A DNA stretch of 64,000 nt, taken from Idiomarina sp. PL1-037 (GTDB taxonomy: Bacteria > Pseudomonadota > Gammaproteobacteria > Enterobacterales > Alteromonadaceae). The translations under genes were made by a program, and so were the position numbers. The stretch covers positions 558,001 to 622,000 of the forward strand of contig NZ_CP139873.1 in NCBI RefSeq assembly GCF_034422975.1, in the 5' to 3' direction. This document shows, piece by piece, positions 50,850-58,756 of the stretch. Each line of letters opens with the position of its first letter. The first letter of the stretch is position 1. Below the pieces are notes generated by a model. That model searched no databases, was not told the DNA's origin, and saw only the letters and a list, made by a program, of their open reading frames with translations.

Positions 50850-51902
50850 ATGAAGGTGTTAGTCACCGGCGCGGCCGGTTTTATTGGTTTTTACACAGCG
50901 TTAAAGTTACTGCAGCAAGGGCATCAAGTCGTGGGACTGGACAGCATTAATGACTACTATGACGTAAGCTTAAAATACGGTCGCTTGAACGAGAGCGGTA
51001 TTCATAAAGACAATATTGAGTACGGTGACTTAGTCCAGTCAAGGCATTATAAAGACTACCGTTTCATACAGTTACAGCTCGAAGATAAAGCGGCACTGAA
51101 CACTCTTTTTGATAGCGAGGAGTTCGACGCTGTTTGTAATCTGGCTGCTCAGGCTGGGGTGCGTTATTCACTCGAAAATCCGGACGCTTACATAAACGCG
51201 AATATCGTCGGCTTTATGAATGTGCTGGAAGCTTGCCGCCACAATAATGTAAAGAACTTGAGCTATGCTTCAAGTTCATCAGTCTACGGCTTGAATGAGT
51301 GCATGCCATTTTCAACTTCCCAGGGAACAAGTCACCCGGTGAGCTTATATGCAGCAACTAAAAAATCAAACGAGTTAATGGCGCATACCTACGCCCATTT
51401 ATACGGTATTCAGTGTACTGGGCTTCGCTTCTTTACCGTGTATGGCCCATGGGGGCGTCCCGACATGGCTCCGTTTATTTTTACCAAAGCCGCATTTAAT
51501 GGCGATACGATAAAAGTCTTTAACAACGGTAAAATGAAGCGAGACTTCACTTATATCGATGATATTGTAGAAGGTGTTGTTCGTGTTATCGAGACCCCGT
51601 GCCAAGCTGACAGTGAATGGACAGGTAGACAGCCTAACCCAGCCAGTTCATCGGCAGCTTACAAGATCTACAATATCGGTAACAGTCAGCCGATTGAACT
51701 TATGGCGTTCATCGAGGCCATTGAACAAGCGGCCGGCGTTCAAATCGAAAAGGATTTTCACCCCATTCAACCTGGCGACGTTGTGGCGACTTATGCCGAT
51801 GTGTCTGGATTAGAACAGGACTTTGCCTACCGCCCGACAACTTCTGTGATTGATGGGATGCAAAAAACCGTCGCCTGGTACAAGCAGTTCTATAATGTAT
51901 AG
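50850..51902 (+). CDS. UDP-glucuronate 4-epimerase, copy B
   Basis: This 350-residue protein matches copy A (38330-39382) in length and at roughly 84 percent of positions. The glycine motif G-A-A-G-F-I-G-F, S-S-S-S-V-Y-G, Y-A-A-T-K and the Y-G-P-W-G-R-P-D-M-A segment are all unchanged, so it should be active. It has no polysaccharide genes beside it other than ugd copy B, and its own promoter is not obvious. Confidence 0.9.
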   Translation: MKVLVTGAAGFIGFYTALKLLQQGHQVVGLDSINDYYDVSLKYGRLNESGIHKDNIEYGDLVQSRHYKDYRFIQLQLEDKAALNTLFDSEEFDAVCNLAAQAGVRYSLENPDAYINANIVGFMNVLEACRHNNVKNLSYASSSSVYGLNECMPFSTSQGTSHPVSLYAATKKSNELMAHTYAHLYGIQCTGLRFFTVYGPWGRPDMAPFIFTKAAFNGDTIKVFNNGKMKRDFTYIDDIVEGVVRVIETPCQADSEWTGRQPNPASSSAAYKIYNIGNSQPIELMAFIEAIEQAAGVQIEKDFHPIQPGDVVATYADVSGLEQDFAYRPTTSVIDGMQKTVAWYKQFYNV

Positions 51903-51932
51903 TGAACAAAAGCTAGGAAAAAAACGTTTATC

Positions 51933-53099
51933 ATGAAGATAGCAGTAGCTGGAACAGGGTACGTTGGTTTATCCAATGCCGTATTACTCGCGCAACATCA
52001 CGATGTGTTTGCGGTGGATATTATTCAGGAAAAAGTCGACTTAATTAACGCCCGCATGTCGCCCATCGAAGACAAAGAAATCAGTGAGTTTTTAAGTGAA
52101 AAAAAGCTCAGCCTAAAAGCGACACTGAGCCCCGACGAAGCTTATCAAGGCGCTGATTATGTGGTTATTGCAACGCCTACAGACTATGATCCCGAGACCA
52201 ATTACTTTAATACCGACAGCGTAGAAGCAGTCATTGTTCAGGTTAAGCAAATTAACCCTGATGCGGTTATGGTGATTAAATCAACCATACCTGTGGGTTA
52301 TACCAAAATGCTGAAAGAGAAAATGGGGACTGATAACATCATTTTTTCGCCGGAGTTTTTGCGCGAAGGTAAGGCTCTTTATGACAATCTGCACCCTTCT
52401 CGTATTATTGTTGGGGAGCGTTCAACGCGTGCTGCTATATTTGCCGAGCTGTTGAGCGAAGGTGCGATTAAAAAAGAGGTGCCTACGCTTTTTACAGACA
52501 GTACTGAAGCTGAAGCGATTAAGTTGTTTGCAAATACCTACCTAGCAATGCGGGTGGCTTATTTTAATGAGCTAGATACTTACGCAGAAGTTCACGGCTT
52601 AAATACCCGCCAAATTATTGAAGGGGTTGGGTTAGATCCGCGTATTGGCGACCATTACAATAATCCAAGCTTTGGTTACGGTGGTTACTGTTTACCAAAA
52701 GACAGCAAGCAGCTATTAGCGAATTACGAGGAAGTACCGCAAAATATGATGCGAGCGGTGGTAGATGCAAACCGCACTCGTAAAGACTTTATTGCCGACA
52801 GCATTATTGTTCGAAAGCCGAAAGTAGTGGGGATTTACCGCTTAGTCATGAAGCAGGGATCTGATAACTTCCGCGCATCGGCCATACAAGGTGTTATGAA
52901 ACGCATTAAAGCGAAAGGCATTGAAGTCATTGTTTATGAGCCGGTGCTTGAGGACGAACACTTTTATAATTCACGTGTCGTGAATGACTTTGAGAGATTC
53001 AAAGCCGAAGCGGACGTGATTGTTTCAAACCGCATGGTACCAGAGCTTCAGGATGTTGCTGGCAAAGTTTATACGAGAGATCTATTTGGAAGTGACTAG
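51933..53099 (+). CDS. ugd: UDP-glucose 6-dehydrogenase, copy B
   Basis: This 388-residue paralogue of the enzyme at 39417-40583 keeps the Rossmann motif, F-S-P-E-F-L-R-E-G and the catalytic Cys253 in Y-G-G-Y-C-L-P-K-D. Amino-acid differences are concentrated in the first two thirds; the last ~130 residues carry only about nine, and their DNA is nearly identical over long runs, which suggests recent recombination or conversion between the copies. Confidence 0.94.
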   Translation: MKIAVAGTGYVGLSNAVLLAQHHDVFAVDIIQEKVDLINARMSPIEDKEISEFLSEKKLSLKATLSPDEAYQGADYVVIATPTDYDPETNYFNTDSVEAVIVQVKQINPDAVMVIKSTIPVGYTKMLKEKMGTDNIIFSPEFLREGKALYDNLHPSRIIVGERSTRAAIFAELLSEGAIKKEVPTLFTDSTEAEAIKLFANTYLAMRVAYFNELDTYAEVHGLNTRQIIEGVGLDPRIGDHYNNPSFGYGGYCLPKDSKQLLANYEEVPQNMMRAVVDANRTRKDFIADSIIVRKPKVVGIYRLVMKQGSDNFRASAIQGVMKRIKAKGIEVIVYEPVLEDEHFYNSRVVNDFERFKAEADVIVSNRMVPELQDVAGKVYTRDLFGSD

Positions 53100-53240
53100 T
53101 CGTTGGTGTCTAATACACGATCGGTAAACCTGTCCATGCTGCTCATGCTTGGGGAGTAAACGCGACCGAGGCAACTGGCCGAGTAGCAGCTCATGCAGTT
53201 AATCAGTGTGTGGGACACTCTTAAGGAATCATCGTAAGTG
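53100..53240 (+). pseudogene. Decayed start of the gene that follows ugd copy A
   Basis: After the ugd copy B stop, segments such as AAACCTGTCCATG, ATGCTTGGGGAG, AAACGCGACCGAGGCAACTG and GCAGCTCATGCA match the first ~170 bases of the uncharacterised gene at 40637, in the same order. A deletion has removed the start codon and stops interrupt the frame. It marks the right edge of the duplicated block. Confidence 0.78.
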
Positions 53241-53732
53241 TTTTTTGACGGGGATTTTTTCTGAAACATAAGGGCTCGTTTCGTTTTCGTTGTAGACTAA
53301 ATAAAGGTTTCCCTTAATGGTTTTAAGCTGTGCGTCGTAGACAGCACTTTCTATTAAACGAATTCTTTCAGGCTTTATGATAATTTCATAATTGGCTTTA
53401 TGAACGCTCACGAAGCTCGTGAAGTATGAGCGCTCAACCCAATAGATTTTAGAGTCTGACTTTAACGTGCTTACAACAGAAATGGTTTGTCTCACAGGTA
53501 AAAACATCAGAGCCAGTATCGCTAATGACAATAATGGGATAACGGCTTCTTTTAAACGAAAAGCGAGTAGGGTTAGGACGATGAAATACAGCGACAGGAT
53601 CACGGTTACTGCTAGCCCTATTCCGTTATTGCCAGTGACTTCGTTTATAAAACTGAACTGAAAGAAATAAGAAAATAAGCTGATAATAAAAGGTAATGCG
53701 TACAAAAATACGATACTTTTTCTGCTTAACAT
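53229..53732 (-). CDS. Small membrane protein of unknown function
   Basis: This 167-residue protein has three hydrophobic helices in its first ~85 residues (around I-V-F-L-Y-A-L-P-F-I-I, I-G-L-A-V-T-V-I-L-S-L-Y-F and V-I-P-L-L-S-L-A-I-L-A-L-M), followed by a ~80-residue soluble domain of predicted beta strands ending K-K-H-L-R. I do not recognise the family. It is alone on the minus strand and its 3' end abuts the decayed right edge of the duplicated block. Confidence 0.65.
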   Translation of the reverse strand: MLSRKSIVFLYALPFIISLFSYFFQFSFINEVTGNNGIGLAVTVILSLYFIVLTLLAFRLKEAVIPLLSLAILALMFLPVRQTISVVSTLKSDSKIYWVERSYFTSFVSVHKANYEIIIKPERIRLIESAVYDAQLKTIKGNLYLVYNENETSPYVSEKIPVKKHLR

Positions 53733-53868
53733 GTGCAGAGACCTTAATTGGCTCTAAAGGGGATATTCTTGCCTTTTCGCAAATTATCGAGACTATTAAA
53801 TGAGTGTAAAGCTACCTTCTGAGAATAGCAAGGCAGCGGTTTGAAGTGACTAAGACGGGAAACTGATT

Positions 53869-54882
53869 TTGAAAAAACACATACTGATAGCATTAGCGGC
53901 CTCAACTGCAATGACAGGCTGCGTATCAATGAGCGATGACCCTTATATTCGCTCATTGGGTAACGACCCAAAAGTAACTGACTTTGAAGATGAGTTAAAC
54001 AATAAGCGTTTGTCTTACCTTGGCCGGTATTTGGTTGAAAATGAAACCAGAGCAGAAATTGTGGCCAATGCCTATGACAAAGAAGTGGTCGAGGCTTGGA
54101 CATCGGCAGATTACGGGACCATGACGTCTATGGCAACGGATGTTGCGGTCGGCCAACTCGGGTCGTCTTTAGGCAGCAACTTAGGGGCTGCCGTTTCTGT
54201 TGGTGGCATGATTTTAGGCGCTGCGTTTTCTTCCGACTACGACATTGTGGGTCAGGCGTGGCTCCCGGAGAGCTTTAACGGAAAAACGTTGAGAACCAAA
54301 GACGACGCTCATAAGGCTCTCGCTGAATTTACCGAAGCCCAAATGGAAAAGGTCGCCGAGGAGTTCGGCTATACCGTTAAATGTCTTGGGGAGTGCCAGG
54401 CACGCAGTAAAGTGTTTTTGTTTGAGCGAAAAGGCAGTGTCACTGACCACCCGAAATGGGGCTATCAACCGGAGCAGCTTGTGGCAATGGTTAACGTGAG
54501 TGCTGAGTTTGAAGAAATAACCGAAAAGGATATTTTACCGGTTATTGTTGGCGAGTCGGTGCGTTGGGTATTACCGCCTTATTTTACGTATCAGGTCGGT
54601 TTTTACGGACGTCTGGAAACGGATGAGCAGGGTAATGTTGTGGTGTTTGAAAAGCCTGGCAACGGTTATACCATTGAGCATGTGAAGCCCCGCCGCGATC
54701 TATCAAGCGTGCCACTGGGGCGTATGATGATGCAGGCGTTTCATGATACCCCATACACCATTTACGGTAATGACGACATTTACCCAACGCAGTTCTTTTT
54801 CAATGGTGAGGCTTATCGCTTTTTTGACGGGGCCAGCCCACTGATTATTGAAGAAAAAGTTGAGCAGCAATGGGGCGACTGA
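53869..54882 (+). CDS. Uncharacterised lipoprotein
   Basis: This 337-residue protein has a lipoprotein signal (M-K-K-H-I-L-I-A-L-A-A-S-T-A-M-T-G-C, lipobox M-T-G-C near residue 18), so it should be membrane-anchored in the periplasm or outer membrane. A glycine-rich hydrophobic stretch around residues 95-120 (L-G-S-S-L-G-S-N-L-G-A-A-V) may contact membrane. The rest is acidic and mixed. The start is TTG; no better start gives a signal peptide. I know no function for it and see no operon partner. Confidence 0.72.
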   Translation: MKKHILIALAASTAMTGCVSMSDDPYIRSLGNDPKVTDFEDELNNKRLSYLGRYLVENETRAEIVANAYDKEVVEAWTSADYGTMTSMATDVAVGQLGSSLGSNLGAAVSVGGMILGAAFSSDYDIVGQAWLPESFNGKTLRTKDDAHKALAEFTEAQMEKVAEEFGYTVKCLGECQARSKVFLFERKGSVTDHPKWGYQPEQLVAMVNVSAEFEEITEKDILPVIVGESVRWVLPPYFTYQVGFYGRLETDEQGNVVVFEKPGNGYTIEHVKPRRDLSSVPLGRMMMQAFHDTPYTIYGNDDIYPTQFFFNGEAYRFFDGASPLIIEEKVEQQWGD

Positions 54883-54975
54883 TGTCGCCTTTATCCCGTT
54901 TGATTTTATAGAAAACTAAGTAAGTAATTATGAAATCTGCTTGCAAACATTAAAATAGTTTTTATAATAGAAAGA

Positions 54976-55027
54976 CAACTTACCCATTATCCACGCGTGG
55001 CGACATACAGACCCCTGGATATGGGCG
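54976..55027. repeat. 52-bp dispersed repeat, copy 2
   Basis: Second copy of the element at 50459-50510, located ~95 bp after the lipoprotein gene and immediately before a terminator hairpin. Differences from copy 1 cluster in the middle of the element. Confidence 0.7.
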
Positions 55028-55029
55028 GG

Positions 55030-55054
55030 AAAACCGGCCTCAGGTCGGTTTTTT
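55030..55054 (+). terminator. Rho-independent terminator
   Basis: AAAACCGGCC pairs with GGTCGGTTTT around a short loop and runs into six T residues. It should end transcription of the lipoprotein gene at 53869-54882. Confidence 0.82.
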
Positions 55055-55073
55055 CATTTCAGGGATGACAGTA

Positions 55074-55190
55074 TTGCGAACAAGAGTATACATCGACGGC
55101 TATAACCTATATTTCGGCAGCTTAAAAGGGGGCGAGTTACGCTTACGGCGTTACTACATGCACCACACCTTTTTTAATCAACCCTTATAG
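55074..55190 (+). pseudogene. N-terminal remnant of a NYN-domain (LabA-like) protein
   Basis: A 38-codon frame from a TTG reads R-T-R-V-Y-I-D-G-Y-N-L-Y-F-G-S-L-K-G and then stops at TAG. This is the conserved first strand and active-site Asp of NYN (LabA/PIN-like) domains, which are usually ~150-250 residues long. The rest of the domain is missing. It appears to be the stump of a deleted gene. The remaining ~205 bp up to the GTPase gene show no coding features beyond its presumed promoter. Confidence 0.7.
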
Positions 55191-55395
55191 TAAAACCGAA
55201 AATCTGCAGCTCGTCTTGTAACAATCGCCTACACCGTTTGTACGATATTGCCGGCACATGTAAAGAATGAGCATTGTGCACACCGATAGTTTAGCTTCAA
55301 AAAATTGTAAGCAATGGGAGCGGACTTGCAGCCACAGCCCAAGCTCCGTAAGCTAGCCTGTAAACAAAATAATAAATGTGAGCAGGGAGAGTTAA

Positions 55396-57855
55396 GTGCA
55401 CGAGAATAATATCGAGATGTTGCTGAAAGAAGCGCAGCGATTAGTTAACTACGAAGCCGAAATCCTTAGTAATATTAAAACCACCCCAGGGCTTATCGGC
55501 GATAAAAAGTCGACCGGAACCCTTAACCCCACCAACATTGACCATTATCTGGAATCCTTGCATACCGAGGCCAAAAAGCTGGCCCGTAAAGAAATGGTCG
55601 TCGCCGTGGTCGGTAACATGAAAGCCGGCAAATCCACGACTATCAATGCCATTGTTGGCACAGAACTACTGCCTAATCGGAGCGCTGCTGCCACCTCACT
55701 ACCTACGCTTATTCGCCATGTTGCCGGGCAAACGCCGGTGCTGCATTTTTCTAAAAACACACCGCTTAACGAACTGTTGCTGGACTTCAGGCGAGGCAAA
55801 AGCCCTGAGCAACAGCAGCAGCTTGAACAGCTAAAAGGCGAAACCAACACTCGCGACCTGGCCGAATTTATCGATAGTGACAAGCTGTTTGAGGATGTTT
55901 ACCACGGCGAAGCCGCGATTCACGAGTTTTTGAAGTTGCTGAACGAGCTGCCGCGCCAGGCTAGGACTCTTGGGTTTGAGTTTCCGTTTGAACAATATGC
56001 CAACATGCACGATTTGCCGGTGATCGAAGTTGAATTTGAGCATTTGCGGGGCCAGAAAGGTGGTTTAGGTAGCCTGGCGCTATTGGACACGCCGGGACCT
56101 AACGAAGCTGGGCAAACGCACCTGCGACCGATACTGGAAAAGCAGCTACGCGAAGCATCTGCTGTTATCGGCGTGCTGAATTTTACCCAGCTGGACGCCG
56201 ACCACGCCTATGACTTTCATCAGCAGTTAAAATCGGTTATCGATACCACCGGCGACCGGCTGTACTTGTTACTTAACCGTTTTGACGAACACACCCGCAA
56301 CGATCCCCCCAAAGACGAAATTATTGCCCATATTGCGCATAAAATTTTTGCTGGCGATATTACCGAAAACCGGATTTTTCCCACTGCCGCCATTAGCGCC
56401 TATCTAAGCCGGCGGGCGAATAGCTATTTGAGCCGCGGGCAGGAATTACCAAACCCTGAGGAGCCGGGTAACGGCTGGGTGGAGGAATTTTTAGAGGAAA
56501 GCTTTGGCAAACGCTGGCAGCGCTTTTTTGATGATTTGGATGAATTGACGCGTGGTGCCGATGATCTTTGGGCAGATTCCGGCTTTAACGAACCCCTGCA
56601 ACGGGTCATAAAAACAGCGCATAACCAGGCTATATATGAGTTGACCCGCGCTGCTGCTGATCGTGTGGGTAGCTACGCTGAGGTGCTCAGCACCTTTGTT
56701 GACGCGCGCAGCGAGGGCTTGAAACGCCAGGCAGGCGACTTAAAACAGCACATTGACCAACTCGAGCAAGATATTACCGCCTTTAAAACCTTAGAGGCCA
56801 CCGCCGAGCGCCACCTGAACCAGGCGTTACAGGACTTTGATAAAGAGATGAACCAACAACTGGCGCAAGCGCAAAAAACCGTGGCTGGTGCTATCGAGTT
56901 GTATACCTCCGACACCAAAGCCGAGCATAACGAGTTGTTGGCGATTGCCAAACAGGCGCTGGATAACGATCAGCCGATACCGGAAGTGGTGACCGTTGCG
57001 CTGGGTGATGAAATCGAAAAGCTGTTTAGTAAACAGAAGAAGAAAGGCGCGAGTAGTATAGTTAACAAGATGCTGGGCAAACAGCCTAATCATGAATTTA
57101 CCGATGACGGCCTGATTAAATACAGCACCCAGGACAAAGCGCAGGCCTATGTTCGGTCACTTGAACAGTTGACCGAAGAAAAGTTTATCGAAACACGCGA
57201 GCAGATGAGCGCGGCCACTCAGCAGTTGATCAGCGAACTTGAGCAGACCATTCAGCGCCAGGTGGTAGCCGACAGCCAACAGTTACTGAATAGCATTAAT
57301 AACCGCCTGCAAAACGACGGTTTTACCTTGCACTTTAACGTGCCCATGCACGTCGGCTTAGGTAATACCCGCATAGATGTCGGTAAACTCGAGCAGGGCA
57401 TTGACGAGAAGCACGAAACCAAACGTGAACTGCGGCCGCAAGACAGTATCTGGGGTGGAATTAAACGCGGCATCGACGTTTTTGGTGGCGAATGGGGTTA
57501 TGACCATGTATTGGTAAAAAAAACCACCTATAACATTAACCGCGATAATATCCGTAAAGTCGCGGTTGCCGCGGTTACCCGACAGGTTGAACAGTGGCGC
57601 GAGCAAGCCTGCGAAAGCATTACCGAGCCGCTAAACGATGCGGTGCAACAGTTTTTTGAAGAGCTGGCGTTAAAAATTGAAGGCGTCCGCGCCGATTTAC
57701 AGCAGGGCATTGATGACGGAAAAAAGTCCCAACAGCAGCAGCGCGAGCTAATTGAGGCGTTAGCGCAGCTGCGAGCACCCTCCGCGCACCTTAAAGAAGA
57801 TGCCGACTTTGTAGCTACGCAAGTTTACGCCGCAGTGGGGGGGACACATGAGTGA
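55396..57855 (+). CDS. crfC: Dynamin-like GTPase of the CrfC/RdcA (YjdA) family
   Basis: This 819-residue protein has a GTPase domain with P-loop V-G-N-M-K-A-G-K-S-T-T (Lys79), a switch-II motif D-T-P-G-P-N-E (Asp231) and the N-R-F-D base-recognition motif (Asn294). The segment after the P-loop (N-A-I-V-G-T-E-L-L-P-N-R, then P-T-L-I-R-H) closely resembles E. coli YjdA. Long predicted coiled coils (residues ~430-560 and 590-650) and a C-terminal helical tail follow. The E. coli protein has been described as a replication-clamp-binding factor and as a regulator of diguanylate cyclases. Dynamin-family proteins commonly remodel membranes. The GTG start has an AGGGAGAG site. It overlaps the rdcB-like gene by eight bases. 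Confidence 0.87.
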   Translation: MHENNIEMLLKEAQRLVNYEAEILSNIKTTPGLIGDKKSTGTLNPTNIDHYLESLHTEAKKLARKEMVVAVVGNMKAGKSTTINAIVGTELLPNRSAAATSLPTLIRHVAGQTPVLHFSKNTPLNELLLDFRRGKSPEQQQQLEQLKGETNTRDLAEFIDSDKLFEDVYHGEAAIHEFLKLLNELPRQARTLGFEFPFEQYANMHDLPVIEVEFEHLRGQKGGLGSLALLDTPGPNEAGQTHLRPILEKQLREASAVIGVLNFTQLDADHAYDFHQQLKSVIDTTGDRLYLLLNRFDEHTRNDPPKDEIIAHIAHKIFAGDITENRIFPTAAISAYLSRRANSYLSRGQELPNPEEPGNGWVEEFLEESFGKRWQRFFDDLDELTRGADDLWADSGFNEPLQRVIKTAHNQAIYELTRAAADRVGSYAEVLSTFVDARSEGLKRQAGDLKQHIDQLEQDITAFKTLEATAERHLNQALQDFDKEMNQQLAQAQKTVAGAIELYTSDTKAEHNELLAIAKQALDNDQPIPEVVTVALGDEIEKLFSKQKKKGASSIVNKMLGKQPNHEFTDDGLIKYSTQDKAQAYVRSLEQLTEEKFIETREQMSAATQQLISELEQTIQRQVVADSQQLLNSINNRLQNDGFTLHFNVPMHVGLGNTRIDVGKLEQGIDEKHETKRELRPQDSIWGGIKRGIDVFGGEWGYDHVLVKKTTYNINRDNIRKVAVAAVTRQVEQWREQACESITEPLNDAVQQFFEELALKIEGVRADLQQGIDDGKKSQQQQRELIEALAQLRAPSAHLKEDADFVATQVYAAVGGTHE

Positions 57856-58756
57856 TGCGAGCATGAACCAGCTGCTGGATACCATGCCGGCGCTAACGGA
57901 TAAACTGGCAGTAACGCTGAGTAGCCGATTAAACAGCGCGCATGAACAAATTCGTGTGCAAAAGGAGTCGCAGGGTTTTTTTAACGAACTTTTGGGCTTT
58001 ATTACCGGTAGCACCGCACGCCGCCAGCAGCAGGTTAACGCGCATTTGGCCGAATCGGTAGAGCAGGTGGTTGACCAGCTAAACGCGGTGACTGAGCACG
58101 TGGCACTGGGGCATCGTGCAATTGTGCAGGTTAAGAAGGACATTGCCACCTTAGATAGCTACACCGGGCAATTGGCCGAGGTGGTGCTAGCGCAGCGCGA
58201 ACAGCTGCAACAGCTAGCTGCACGCATGGACGAGCAGCTAAACCAGCTCGATGTGCGTCTGTCGCACGAGGAGCATTACCGCCAGGCTCGTGCGCAGTTG
58301 CGATTATTGGTTAAACGCTGGGAAAACGGTTTGCTGCAGATACTGGCACCGGGTCAACGCTGTTTTGTGACCCTGCAAAACTTGTATTGGGGCGCCTTTG
58401 GTCACTATGTATTGAGTTACCCGGGGGATGTTGCCGATAACCTACTCGAGGAGTTGGTACTGGACTGCCGCCGGTTAATGAGCCAAGAGCTTAATGCCAA
58501 CCCAAGCGAGCGCGTCGCGCGCGAGCGCTGGTTTACTGTAATAGAGAGTGATACAGATAGTGATTCCACACAAACTCAGGCCGCATTAACGTTTTTAGCC
58601 TCACCCAATGGTGACGCCAATGCGCCTTATAGCCGCGCGGTGACGATAGCTGATGCAGATACTGACGAATTGGCATTTCCGCATTGGTGCTCGGGCGAGC
58701 GGTTATTGTCTGAATTACTGCGTGAAGTGAATTTAGCTCCGGAGCATACGTTATGA
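57848..58756 (+). CDS. rdcB: RdcB-like (YjcZ-type) partner protein
   Basis: This 302-residue soluble protein has long helices with coiled-coil character in the first ~160 residues (for example A-E-S-V-E-Q-V-V-D-Q-L-N-A-V-T and V-L-A-Q-R-E-Q-L-Q-Q-L) and a mixed C-terminal domain with R-L-L-V-K-R-W-E-N-G and L-Q-N-L-Y-W-G-A-F-G. Length, helical layout and position after a YjdA-type GTPase match E. coli YjcZ/RdcB, which acts with YjdA on diguanylate cyclases. The identification is based mainly on gene order and general style, so it is less certain than that of the GTPase. It is coupled to genes on both sides by overlaps. Confidence 0.7.
   Translation: MSDASMNQLLDTMPALTDKLAVTLSSRLNSAHEQIRVQKESQGFFNELLGFITGSTARRQQQVNAHLAESVEQVVDQLNAVTEHVALGHRAIVQVKKDIATLDSYTGQLAEVVLAQREQLQQLAARMDEQLNQLDVRLSHEEHYRQARAQLRLLVKRWENGLLQILAPGQRCFVTLQNLYWGAFGHYVLSYPGDVADNLLEELVLDCRRLMSQELNANPSERVARERWFTVIESDTDSDSTQTQAALTFLASPNGDANAPYSRAVTIADADTDELAFPHWCSGERLLSELLREVNLAPEHTL

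Noticed and set aside
54960..55030. A second ops/RfaH element (GGGCGGGAA near 55023)
   Set aside because: It lacks the TAGC core of ops and is followed by a terminator rather than a polysaccharide operon.
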